From assembly GCA_016720745.1 (NCBI GenBank), contig JADKKA010000018.1, forward strand, positions 496,001 through 560,000: a stretch of DNA of 64,000 nt. Direction: 5' to 3'. The DNA comes from Chitinophagaceae bacterium (GTDB lineage: Bacteria > Bacteroidota > Bacteroidia > Chitinophagales > Chitinophagaceae). Below, in pieces: positions 19,039 through 26,875 of the stretch. The translations under genes were made by a program, and so were the position numbers. Position 1 is the stretch's first letter; every line of letters starts with the position of its first letter. The notes below the pieces were generated by a model. That model was not told where the DNA came from. It did not search any database and saw only the letters and a program-made list of their open reading frames with translations.

Positions 19039-19066
19039 AAAAAGGGAGCTTGCTCCCTTTTTTTGT
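19039..19066 (+). terminator. Rho-independent terminator of the rplM-tsf operon
   Basis: An AAAGGGAGC/GCTCCCTTT stem with a two-base loop is followed by seven T, 20 bases after the tsf stop. Confidence 0.9.
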
Positions 19067-19071
19067 TTTTA

Positions 19072-19600
19072 GCCCTTGATGAGAATCGGCGCTCTCTGCT
19101 GGTAATCTTTCCCACAAACCTGCCTGCCGGCCGGCAGGGACACAAAGCACACAAAGGGTGTGAAAATTTTTCCCGCCAAGCGCGCTAAGAACGCAAAAGA
19201 AGTGAAATACAGGGTTCCTCTCTTCGTTCGGAATGACATGCTATTGGGAGGGATGAAGGAAATACAAGATTTCTCGCTTTGCTCGAAATAGTATTGGGGT
19301 AAGGATCTCATTGCGTTCCTTTGTCCAAAGGACTCTTCGAGCGTCCTTGTGTCTTAGCGCCTGCCTGCCGGTAGGCAGGGTTAAATTTCTCTTAGCGGTT
19401 ATATCTATCTCTGCTAAATTTCAGCGTTCTCCGCGGTGAATCTCTCCCGCAAAGGGCGCTAAGAACGCAAAAAGCTCTTCGCGTCCTGGCGTCCTTGCGG
19501 TTAAGTCTCTCTCTGCGGTAAATCTCTCCCGCAAAGGGCGCAAAAAATACCCAGGACCCTGCAAGCATTCGGAATGCCGACTTTTTTTTACTTTTAAACC
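19072..19600. repeat. Non-coding spacer of degenerate repeats
   Basis: There is no credible gene here. The stretch holds three related copies of a CCGC(A/C)AAG(G/C)GCGCTAAGAACGC-type word (about 19170, 19447 and 19530). It also has two palindromes built on CCTGCCGGC/GCCGGCAGG-like arms (19123-19138 and 19360-19379) and several words of the type 'cttagcg'/'cgctaag' in both orientations. It looks like eroded copies of one hairpin-forming repeat family. Confidence 0.7.
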
Positions 19601-20113
19601 ATGATCAAAATAACCATTGCAATAGTTGTCCTTCTTGCCGCCGGAGTTGTCTGGCTTCGTGCCCAATGGGCACGCTCCAAGAACAGCAGTGCCGCCAATG
19701 AAATCATCAATGACCTGAAATCCGGCAAATACGTGATTGAATCCTATGCAGAAACCCTGGGGATCCTGATCAGTACAAAACCTTTTCCACCTGTATTTGA
19801 TCCGGCTTCCGCAAAAAACAAACTGCAGGAAATGACCGGTAAGCAAATACATGAAAAATTCAGCATCCGTTATGCAGATATGAATGAGGCAGGCAAGGGC
19901 ATTATCATTGCCGAAGCCAAATCAAAAGACATTGTTGCCGGTTACGGAGGAAACAAAGAGATCGATATTCATTTTCCCTGCTGGCTCTATATCGATGCCA
20001 ACAGGGAGGAGAATAAAATTGATTTCAGGTCTACTTTTCCTGAAAATAAAGATCATCACTACTTGCTGGAAGATCTGTCTGCTGAAATACATAGCAGCAT
20101 GAACAGGCAATAG
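19601..20113 (+). CDS. Hypothetical membrane-anchored protein
   Basis: 170 residues. The first 20 (IKITIAIVVLLAAGVVWLRA) are a membrane anchor. The rest is soluble and charged, with AYGGN-like loops and a C-terminal HHYLLEDLSAEIH. I do not recognise a family. The gene converges with the beta-sandwich protein gene that ends at 20122 and is preceded by the repeat-filled spacer, with no clear promoter. Confidence 0.6.
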   Translation: MIKITIAIVVLLAAGVVWLRAQWARSKNSSAANEIINDLKSGKYVIESYAETLGILISTKPFPPVFDPASAKNKLQEMTGKQIHEKFSIRYADMNEAGKGIIIAEAKSKDIVAGYGGNKEIDIHFPCWLYIDANREENKIDFRSTFPENKDHHYLLEDLSAEIHSSMNRQ

Positions 20114-20121
20114 CGGTCTGT

Positions 20122-20595
20122 TTATTTTTTTACTTCGAAATTGACTCTTTTCTCTTCTCCAAAGAAATCATCTACCCCCGGTCTCTTTATCAGCCGATAC
20201 TTAATCGTATACTTTCCTGCCGATGGGAAAGCGTCTACTACAAATGTGAATGTAGCTACCCCATTCACCGGTATATCCTGGGTGATAACATAACCGGGAA
20301 AATCATCTACCAGACCGAATTTTCTTTTGATTCCGTCTGTCCATTGTGCACTTTCTGGTTTATAGGTCATCGCCGCATACAATTTTACGGTCCCTTTTTT
20401 CCAGATGCAAGTGCCATTGTTCCTGAATTTTATCGTGATCCGGGTGGCATCGCCGGCACGGAGTGAGGTGGGACTGATACTGACAAAATCTGAGTTTTTG
20501 CACTCGGCAGTTTGCAGTGAATCCGGATCTGGCCGGGAAACAATACTGCTACAAAGGAGTATTATACCGATTGAAACTGTTTGAAGTAATGACAT
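20122..20595 (-). CDS. Secreted NBR1-like Ig/beta-sandwich protein
   Basis: 157 residues with an N-terminal signal sequence. The single domain runs from a conserved KNSDFVSISPTSLRAGD strand through FRNNGTCIWKKGTVKL to GKYTIKYRLIKR. The NxGTCxWxKG pattern resembles the FW (NBR1 central) Ig-like domain, where a Trp in that position is conserved (family match by eye only). Two paralogues sharing the NKGxCxWxK core lie at 21261 and 21709. It is the last gene of the leftward set headed by a two-component system. Confidence 0.6.
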   Translation of the reverse strand: MSLLQTVSIGIILLCSSIVSRPDPDSLQTAECKNSDFVSISPTSLRAGDATRITIKFRNNGTCIWKKGTVKLYAAMTYKPESAQWTDGIKRKFGLVDDFPGYVITQDIPVNGVATFTFVVDAFPSAGKYTIKYRLIKRPGVDDFFGEEKRVNFEVKK

Positions 20596-20692
20596 GATGC
20601 GTATTTTTAAAGAACCGGCCCTGAAAACGAATCATTCAGGGCCGGGGATTATTTGGAAAATTGAGTTAAGGAATCATTCAGTTTCGGAAAGC

Positions 20693-21235
20693 TTATTTTT
20701 CAAATTTTACTTTTACACTGAATGTACCACTGGTGGCGGAGGCTGGACCGGATACACCAATCAGGATATTGTAATGCTCTTTTCCGGGATTCTGCATACT
20801 AACCTTTCTTTCGCTGGTCTGTACTTTCCCTTTCCAGTTGCCATCCCATTTATGATCAGCTTCACAGGTGATACAACTGCCAAGATCTGGAACCAGGTAA
20901 TATTCGGCCGCACCAATCCGGTAGGCATAAATGCTCAGGTCGGCATTACCATCAGTAGGAGTCACACTAATCTTCATTTCACATTGGGTGGGCATGGTCA
21001 GTGCAAAGAAAACATGGTTGCCTTTAAACTTTGCAGACTGAGTACCCGGGAAACAGGCATTGGCACTGTTCCAGGCCCAGCTGAGATCACTCATGGGAGC
21101 ACCTTTGGCCAAATCACCTTTTACAATAACAGAGTCACTGGTGCCCGGATCAATGATTGTAACATTGGAAGGCCATTGGGAGAAGGAGCAAAATGCAAGT
21201 AAAGTTGCGACGGATAAAGCAATGATTTTTTTCAT
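20693..21235 (-). CDS. Secreted protein resembling a pre-peptidase C-terminal (PPC) beta-sandwich
   Basis: 180 residues with a signal peptide (MKKIIALSVATLLAFCSFSQ). The segment KISVTPTDGNADLSIYAYRIG followed by YNILIGVSGPASATSGTFSVKVKF reads like a PPC-type jelly roll, which usually rides on secreted enzymes. Here it stands alone. A CITC pair lies near residue 130. It is embedded between NBR1-like paralogues on the same strand, so it probably belongs to the same extracellular module (inference). Confidence 0.6.
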   Translation of the reverse strand: MKKIIALSVATLLAFCSFSQWPSNVTIIDPGTSDSVIVKGDLAKGAPMSDLSWAWNSANACFPGTQSAKFKGNHVFFALTMPTQCEMKISVTPTDGNADLSIYAYRIGAAEYYLVPDLGSCITCEADHKWDGNWKGKVQTSERKVSMQNPGKEHYNILIGVSGPASATSGTFSVKVKFEK

Positions 21236-21260
21236 TTTAGTATGTTTTAAATTGAATAAG

Positions 21261-21698
21261 TTATTTCCAATCGATCGCTTTACTTTTTGCAGATGCGATC
21301 ATGGTGCCAGCGGCATAAAATTTTACATCAATCTGATAACGGCCGGGATAAACAGGAGGATCGAAACGCAGCCTGAACTCAGCTTCGCTGCCTAAGAGCA
21401 CTACATCATCATCCATATAGAATTTTTTGGTCGTCATGAACGTCTTATTGACATCTGATTCTTTGGACTCTCTCGGCCATACTGTTACATCTACCATGAC
21501 ATAAACTTTGTCTTTTTCCCAGCCGCAGGATCCTTTATTTTTTATTTTCACAATAAAGTCTGCTGTGGTTTTCCAGCTAAGCCGGGGAATCTGAATGTCT
21601 GCATCTGTGAGTTCTGCGAAGCTGCGACAGGGACACTGTGCGTCTGATTGCGAAATAGCGGCTAGAAAAATGACTGTCAGAAGGAGTACTTTTTTCAT
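21261..21698 (-). CDS. Secreted NBR1-like Ig/beta-sandwich protein
   Basis: 145 residues with a signal peptide (MKKVLLLTVIFLAAISQSDAQ). The core KIKNKGSCGWEKDKVYV, KFYMDDDVVLLGSEAEFRLRF and YPGRYQIDVKFY lines up along its length with the neighbouring 21709-22182 product (TNKGTCVWRKSEVYV, KFYLNNDYVTKGGSGRFIMKF, DAGMYELAFVI). The two are tandem duplicates separated by 10 bases. Function unknown; see the NBR1-like entry at 20122. Confidence 0.65.
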   Translation of the reverse strand: MKKVLLLTVIFLAAISQSDAQCPCRSFAELTDADIQIPRLSWKTTADFIVKIKNKGSCGWEKDKVYVMVDVTVWPRESKESDVNKTFMTTKKFYMDDDVVLLGSEAEFRLRFDPPVYPGRYQIDVKFYAAGTMIASAKSKAIDWK

Positions 21699-21708
21699 AT
21701 TATTTTAT

Positions 21709-22182
21709 TTAATCTACAAATTGATAAAAGACTTCTATTTCATCGCTGATACGCTTGCCTTCTTTATTCATGATCACAAATGCAAGCTCATACATGCCGG
21801 CATCTACAACCGAGTTGAATTTCATGATAAATCTTCCGCTACCGCCTTTTGTTACATAGTCATTATTCAGGTAGAATTTCTGACTGGTTTTGAAAATGGA
21901 ATTTGCTTCTGAGGAGCTTACGGTTTTCGGACTTTTTTTAACGGTTACCTTAACGTACACTTCGCTTTTCCTCCAGACGCAAGTGCCTTTATTGGTGGCA
22001 TCAAACTGAATGGTTGGGGAAACCCTGGATTCAAGTTTAGAGGGGCTGTGTTTAATATCACTTTCACTGAAATCTGCATCCCATACACAGATACCGGAGT
22101 TGATGGCATGGATTTGCCCGTGTGATTTGTTTCCTGTTACTAACCCGGCTAAAAGCAGGAGGGAAAAGAGTATCCTTTTCAT
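21709..22182 (-). CDS. Secreted NBR1-like Ig/beta-sandwich protein
   Basis: 157 residues from the ATG at 22182 (MKRILFSLLLLAGLVTG, signal peptide). A longer reading to 22233 would put the signal inside the chain and overlap the promoter. It is a paralogue of the 21261 gene. It has a TACTTTTA -7-like box at 22198-22205 and a palindromic operator at 22228-22243 just upstream. It is therefore probably the first gene of a separately controlled transcript directly downstream of the response regulator. Confidence 0.68.
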   Translation of the reverse strand: MKRILFSLLLLAGLVTGNKSHGQIHAINSGICVWDADFSESDIKHSPSKLESRVSPTIQFDATNKGTCVWRKSEVYVKVTVKKSPKTVSSSEANSIFKTSQKFYLNNDYVTKGGSGRFIMKFNSVVDAGMYELAFVIMNKEGKRISDEIEVFYQFVD

Positions 22183-22197
22183 GTTGCTGATTTCACA

Positions 22198-22243
22198 TAA
22201 AAGTAAAAGCAACATTCCCGTCAGTACTAACACCTGCGGGTGA
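22198..22243 (-). promoter_or_regulatory. Operator plus -7 box upstream of the NBR1-like genes
   Basis: On the minus strand the 16-mer TCACCCGCAGGTGTTA (22243-22228) contains CACC/GGTG arms. It is followed after exactly 22 bases by TACTTTTA (22205-22198). The same arrangement with 14 of 16 matching operator bases and the same 22-base gap occurs upstream of the histidine kinase at 25085-25130. The response regulator encoded between them is the obvious candidate ligand (inference). Confidence 0.6.
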
Positions 22244-22252
22244 TTTTTAGAC

Positions 22253-22876
22253 TTACTTCAGCATCAATTCACGTAATAAGGAGATGGCAGAAGAACGGCT
22301 GTTCACATCCAGCTTGAAATACGCATTGGTGACATGCCTTTTCACGGTGTTCATGGCAATAAAAAGCAGGTCACAGATCTGCTGATTGGTTTTGCCATCA
22401 TAAATCAGTTCAATCACTTCAAATTCACGATCACTCAGCGGGGAAGGCAGGGATTGATTGATCCTGGTAAGAGAGAGTTTGGGAACATGCTGGTTGGCCC
22501 TGCTGGCGAAATTAGTCAGGGCAATTTCCAATGTGGTATAAAGCGTTTGTTCATTGAAGGGTTTTACAATATATCCGGCAGGATTGGTTTTCTTGGCCCG
22601 GTCCACAATGGTTTTATCGCTGTAAGATGTCAGGAACACAAAGGGGATCCGGTTATTACTGTTGATATACTCGGCGATATCAATCCCGTTTTTCGGACTT
22701 TCCAGGTTCACATCCAGCAGTACAGCATCCGGCGGATTGTTCTTTAATTCTCCAAACGCCTCTTCATCATCATAGGCAATACCTGATACCTTAAAATCAT
22801 GATTATTCAGGTACATAGCAATATTTTCAGCAATCAGCGGTTCATCTTCCACTATTAATACCCGGATTTCATCCAT
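22253..22876 (-). CDS. NarL/LuxR-type response regulator
   Basis: 207 residues. The N-terminal receiver domain has the acidic pair EDEP (about 10-13), the phosphoacceptor Asp in AVLLDVNLESP (about 50) and the Lys in GYIVKPFN (about 105). The C-terminal HTH is LSDREFEVIELIYDGKTNQQI ... MNTVKRHVTNAYFKL (about 145-190). It starts two bases after the stop of the histidine kinase gene, so kinase and regulator are co-transcribed. Likely targets are the two matching operators at 22228 and 25115. Confidence 0.93.
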   Translation of the reverse strand: MDEIRVLIVEDEPLIAENIAMYLNNHDFKVSGIAYDDEEAFGELKNNPPDAVLLDVNLESPKNGIDIAEYINSNNRIPFVFLTSYSDKTIVDRAKKTNPAGYIVKPFNEQTLYTTLEIALTNFASRANQHVPKLSLTRINQSLPSPLSDREFEVIELIYDGKTNQQICDLLFIAMNTVKRHVTNAYFKLDVNSRSSAISLLRELMLK

Positions 22877-22878
22877 GA

Positions 22879-25026
22879 TCAGATTGTTTTGAATTTTGAA
22901 ATGGTGAGTTCCACATTCGTACCATGACTACCATCAATATGCAATTTGGCTTTCAGCTTCTGTGCAAAGGCCCGGATTACTTTGAAGCCAAAAGATTGCA
23001 GTTTGCTGATATCGAAACCGGCAGGTAATCCCTTTCCGTTATCTTTTACCTGCAGCAGCAGTTCATTTTCTTTTTGTTTCATCGCTACCATGATTTCTCC
23101 TTCCTCCAGGTCATTGAAAGCATATTTAAGCGAATTGCTGATCAGTTCATTCAGGATCATCCCCAATGGGATTACGGTATCCGTATGCAGGTTCAGTTTA
23201 TCAATATCCGTGGTGAACCTGATACGGTCTTTGCGGATATTATAAGACTGGAACAAATGCCCCGCCAGGTTATTGATATAATTATTGATTTCTATTTCCT
23301 GTACTGTATTCGACTGATACAGGTTCTGGTGGATGAAGGCCATACTTTGCACCCGCTGCCGGCTTTCGCGGATTACTTCGGCGGCTTCTGCATCTTTCAG
23401 GGTTTGTGATTGGATATCCAGTAAGCTGGAAATAACCTGCAGATTGTTTTTAACACGGTGGTGGATTTCGCGGTTCAGCACTTCCATCTCATCAGCCTGC
23501 TGACGGATGATTTTGTTTTTTTTCAGCTGCCTCCCGAACTGCCAAAGAATAATTCCTCCCGCCATTGCTAATAACCCAATCCCTGCCCAGAGTATTTTTT
23601 TGTTTTTCCTGGATGCAATAATACTTTCCTGCTTAAAGCCGTTTTCTCTGGATAAGGAAGCGGTGAGCAGTTTTTCTTTCTTTAATTCACTTACTTGTAG
23701 TAAACCTTCCCGGGCCAAAGCTTCATTTAACCTTAGTTCTTTGGCAAGTGATGAATCAGACAAGGCATTTTCTCTTTCCAGCGCATGTCTTAATAAAAGC
23801 TCTTTGGCCAGTTTATCTTCTTTCAGCTGATTTTCCCGTTGCAGCGCTTCTCTTTTTTCCATTTCGGTCTGGAGTTGCAGCCGGCTCAGTTCATGCTGTG
23901 AAGTCAGCAGGGCGATCTCTTTCTGTTTTTTTTCTGTTTCATACTTTTTTTCCAGGTTCAAGGCCAGTTCTTTTCCGGCCTGGTCAGACAGTTTATTGGA
24001 TAATACCAGCAGGGTTTCTGAAGTCAGCAGCGCTTCCTTATCAAGTCCTGCCTTTTTTTGTATCCGTAAAACGTGTTGCTGATTAATGAACTGAAGGTAA
24101 ATATTATTTGCAGGGATGTATTTTTTTTCATTTTCCTTCAGCAAGGCAAGGGCCTTTTCGTAATCTTTGGCTTCTTCGTAGATAACTGAGAGATAGTAGT
24201 TACTGGCAGATACCCCTTCATGATACCCATCAGCAAGATTCACTTTTTTGGTTTTTTCAATAAAGGCTACTCTGTCTTCAAAACTGTGTTTGCTCCAGTC
24301 AAGAAATAACATATTATGAACCGGGTCACGGGCGATGTTTTTCCCCCCATCCTGCATCAATGAATCATATTCATTGGCGATGGCAGCGAATCGTTCCGCA
24401 TTATTTCTGTTGACATAAAAATTGGCCAGCAGGAATAATATCGTTCCGTGATCAGTCCTTTTTCCGGTAGGTTTGGTAATAGCATATCCCCTGAGCAGGT
24501 ATTGTTCTGCCTTGTCCCATACAAAACTTTTTGAAAACAGGTTCGATATTCCTTCATATACCACCCAGTTTTCATAGGGAGCCACACGGGAATACAACTT
24601 TTCGGCAATATCATAATAGTACAATGACGAATCAGACTGATTCAGGTCTGAAAAAAACTGTGCTGTTCTTAAATGATAAATGGCTTTGTTCAGTTCCGGA
24701 ACGGATGGATCCAGAAAAGGTTTTGCTTCCCGGATGGTTTCGAGAGAAAGGGTTGGATTCCCTTTGAGACGGTAGGTTCGGGCCAGGTCTATGTAATAGC
24801 TAATCTTTAAAAGACTATTTCCCGTTTTCAGGGCAAAGGGAATTCCTTTCTGAAAAATGAGGATGGCACTATCCGTTTTAAACCGGAAATGATAACGTCT
24901 GCCCAGTGTCAACAAGCTATCGGCTTTTCGGTTATCTGTGGCCGGGCCATCAATAAAACTTTGCAGGTCCTGAGCAACAGCAGTAAGACCGATAAAAAAA
25001 AGCGGAACCAGTAATAATTTTTTCAT
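22879..25026 (-). CDS. TPR-containing sensor histidine kinase (HisKA_2 type)
   Basis: 715 residues. A signal peptide is followed by an extracytoplasmic array of TPR-like helices (about 30-360). Next is a charged coiled coil (about 370-460) in which a 21-residue unit, three heptads long, repeats three times from residue 395 (LxRENxLxxxxLAKELxLxxA). A membrane helix follows (ILWAGIGLLAMAGGIILW), then the HisKA_2 phosphoacceptor region NREIHHRVKNNLQVISSLL and a HATPase domain (LNELISNSLKYAF, DNGKGLP). TPR kinases of this layout are common in Bacteroidota, and the signal sensed is unknown. It has its own operator-bearing promoter upstream. Confidence 0.93.
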   Translation of the reverse strand: MKKLLLVPLFFIGLTAVAQDLQSFIDGPATDNRKADSLLTLGRRYHFRFKTDSAILIFQKGIPFALKTGNSLLKISYYIDLARTYRLKGNPTLSLETIREAKPFLDPSVPELNKAIYHLRTAQFFSDLNQSDSSLYYYDIAEKLYSRVAPYENWVVYEGISNLFSKSFVWDKAEQYLLRGYAITKPTGKRTDHGTILFLLANFYVNRNNAERFAAIANEYDSLMQDGGKNIARDPVHNMLFLDWSKHSFEDRVAFIEKTKKVNLADGYHEGVSASNYYLSVIYEEAKDYEKALALLKENEKKYIPANNIYLQFINQQHVLRIQKKAGLDKEALLTSETLLVLSNKLSDQAGKELALNLEKKYETEKKQKEIALLTSQHELSRLQLQTEMEKREALQRENQLKEDKLAKELLLRHALERENALSDSSLAKELRLNEALAREGLLQVSELKKEKLLTASLSRENGFKQESIIASRKNKKILWAGIGLLAMAGGIILWQFGRQLKKNKIIRQQADEMEVLNREIHHRVKNNLQVISSLLDIQSQTLKDAEAAEVIRESRQRVQSMAFIHQNLYQSNTVQEIEINNYINNLAGHLFQSYNIRKDRIRFTTDIDKLNLHTDTVIPLGMILNELISNSLKYAFNDLEEGEIMVAMKQKENELLLQVKDNGKGLPAGFDISKLQSFGFKVIRAFAQKLKAKLHIDGSHGTNVELTISKFKTI

Positions 25027-25084
25027 AATCTGCTAAAAGCCACAGAAGGTACAGATTTTTGACAATAAGTAAATGTCGACAGCC

Positions 25085-25130
25085 GAAATGTAGTGTACGG
25101 CGGAAACGTTGGTCTAACACCCGGGGGTGA
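25085..25130 (-). promoter_or_regulatory. Operator plus -7 box upstream of the histidine kinase
   Basis: On the minus strand TCACCCCCGGGTGTTA (25130-25115) precedes TACATTTC (25092-25085) by exactly 22 bases, as in the second copy at 22198-22243. The kinase start follows after about 58 bases. On the plus strand the operator abuts the -33 TTTG of the methyltransferase promoter, so one bound protein could affect both genes. Confidence 0.6.
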
Positions 25131-25131
25131 T

Positions 25132-25162
25132 TTTGCAACTCCGGCCTGTTTATCTAAGTTTG
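25132..25162 (+). promoter_or_regulatory. Promoter of the methyltransferase gene
   Basis: TTTG (25132-25135), a 19-base spacer and TAAGTTTG (25155-25162, perfect TAnnTTTG). The ATG follows only four bases later, so the transcript would be leaderless or nearly so. Confidence 0.65.
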
Positions 25163-25166
25163 AGTC

Positions 25167-25964
25167 ATGGAAACAAAGCCCGATTATTTCCAGGCCAATA
25201 AGGAACTCTGGAACCAGCGCACCACCGTTCATCTCGATTCTGCCTTTTATAACCTGGAAGGGTTCAAAAAGGGAGAAACCGTCTTAACACCTATCGAACT
25301 CAGCGAACTGGGAGAGGTTAAAGGCAAAACCATGCTGCACCTGCAATGCCATTTTGGAATGGATAGCCTGGACTGGGCCCGCCGGGGCGCCGGCGTTACC
25401 GGGGTGGATCTCTCAGATACCGCCATCAGCGAAGCCCAAAAACTGAATGCCGAAATTGGTTTGGATGCAAGTTTTGTTTGTTGCAATGTACTGGACACGA
25501 GTGCGCATGTACCCGGACAGTTTGATATTGTTTTCACATCATACGGTACTATTGGCTGGCTGCCTGATCTGCAACCCTGGGCACAAGTGGTGGCTGAGAA
25601 ACTGAAACCTGGCGGTCTGTTTTATATCGCTGAATTTCACCCGGTGGTTTGGATGTTTGATGATGAGTTTACCCGGATTGCTTATTCCTACGAGAACCAG
25701 GAAGTGATTATTACCGAGAACCAGGGGACATATACCGACAGAGCAGCGGATATCAAGGGAAAGGAATATAGCTGGAATCATAGTATCAGCGAAGTACTGA
25801 ATGCGCTGATCGGAGCCGGTTTACAGATTGAGCAGTTCAATGAACACATGTACTCTCCCTACCCCTGTTTCCGGAATGTAATTGAATTTGAAACCGGTAA
25901 ATGGCATATCAAAGGATTAGAAGGAAAGATCCCGATGGTTTATTCGGTGAAAGCGAAAAAATAA
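25167..25964 (+). CDS. Class I SAM-dependent methyltransferase
   Basis: 265 residues. The Rossmann core is MLHLQCHFGMDSLDWARRGAGVTGVDLSDTAI (about 56-87), with the nucleotide-binding glycine loop in CHFGMD and the acidic ribose contact in GVDLSD. Motif IV is FDIVFTSYGTIGWLPD. The substrate is not evident. It is divergent from the histidine kinase and converges with a DUF547 gene eight bases away. Confidence 0.88.
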   Translation: METKPDYFQANKELWNQRTTVHLDSAFYNLEGFKKGETVLTPIELSELGEVKGKTMLHLQCHFGMDSLDWARRGAGVTGVDLSDTAISEAQKLNAEIGLDASFVCCNVLDTSAHVPGQFDIVFTSYGTIGWLPDLQPWAQVVAEKLKPGGLFYIAEFHPVVWMFDDEFTRIAYSYENQEVIITENQGTYTDRAADIKGKEYSWNHSISEVLNALIGAGLQIEQFNEHMYSPYPCFRNVIEFETGKWHIKGLEGKIPMVYSVKAKK

Positions 25965-25971
25965 AAAACGG

Positions 25972-26751
25972 TTATTCTGTTTCCGCGTTAATTGATATCT
26001 CCCAGTTGTAAGGAAGATATCGGATAGTTGGCCTGCTTCTATTTGGTATCAGCTGGTACTTCTCCAGCAGTTTGTATATTTTCTTTTTCCCGCCAAAATC
26101 ACCGCGGAACCAGCTGAATAATACCGGCAGCATAACCCGATTGGTCAGGCTATCATATGTTACTTCGGATTTCAAATAATTCCTGGTGGCTATTTCCAAT
26201 TGCCGGTCGAGCTGATCAGCTTTGTAGTAAGCAATGGGCGGACAACTTTTCGCACCGCAATTGAGTGCAAAATGAATCCGGAAATCCCTTTGGCGCAGCC
26301 TGAATCTTTTTTCAAATTTTCCCGGAAAAGGATTTCGCAGGTAACCCAGGCCCCATTTGATGGCAGAAGAACGAATGATGCCGTGTTCAATCCTGTCCAG
26401 ACTGACCGGCTGACCAGCCACTATAAATTGCTTTGATCGGAAGAATTTTCCCCTTTGCTGATACAAGGCCGGATTCCGCTGCAGCGCCATTTGGGTAAAT
26501 CCATTATATATGTTCAGCCAGAAAGCCAGAGAGCTGTCCGGATCCTGCAGGGCTTTTTCCAGCAGCACCGGATCCAGCTCCTGCAGCATTTTTTCTGTTT
26601 CGGCTACTGGCTTGCCCGTACGGGTACCATAAAGTAACTGCTCAGCCAGCACAACAGGAGAGGGGATGCTGTCAACCAAAGGAGTTGCCTTTAGATTCAA
26701 CATCGATAAAACCATTATCTGGAGAAACAGGGATTTAAAAAAAACAGTCAT
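25972..26751 (-). CDS. DUF547 secreted protein
   Basis: 259 residues from the ATG at 26751. The TTG three codons upstream is less likely. A hydrophobic N-terminus suggests export. The DUF547 core is plain: SSLAFWLNIYNGFTQMAL (about 78-95), DRIEHGIIR, RIHFALNCGAKSCPPIAYY (with the conserved Cys pair) and the C-terminal WFRGDFGGKKKIYKLL. DUF547 resembles transglutaminase/papain-like folds, but no activity is established to my knowledge. Confidence 0.86.
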   Translation of the reverse strand: MTVFFKSLFLQIMVLSMLNLKATPLVDSIPSPVVLAEQLLYGTRTGKPVAETEKMLQELDPVLLEKALQDPDSSLAFWLNIYNGFTQMALQRNPALYQQRGKFFRSKQFIVAGQPVSLDRIEHGIIRSSAIKWGLGYLRNPFPGKFEKRFRLRQRDFRIHFALNCGAKSCPPIAYYKADQLDRQLEIATRNYLKSEVTYDSLTNRVMLPVLFSWFRGDFGGKKKIYKLLEKYQLIPNRSRPTIRYLPYNWEISINAETE

Positions 26752-26828
26752 TGGATACAAGCTACATGTATTTACCTAAAAACATTTTTTTTGGATTGCA
26801 GTTTAAAATGATGCTTTATTGATTTCCG

Positions 26829-26836
26829 TATCTTCG
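26829..26836 (+). promoter_or_regulatory. Probable -7 box for pyrH
   Basis: TATCTTCG matches TAnnTTTG at seven of eight positions, 39 bases before the pyrH ATG. I see no convincing -33 element. Its position argues against the longer pyrH start at 26819. Confidence 0.4.
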
Positions 26837-26875
26837 CGGCACCGAGGGATTCCTTCGGCTGAAAACACTCCCCCC

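Noticed and set aside
26819..26875. N-terminal extension of pyrH
   Set aside because: It crosses the -7 box and adds residues absent from UMP kinases.
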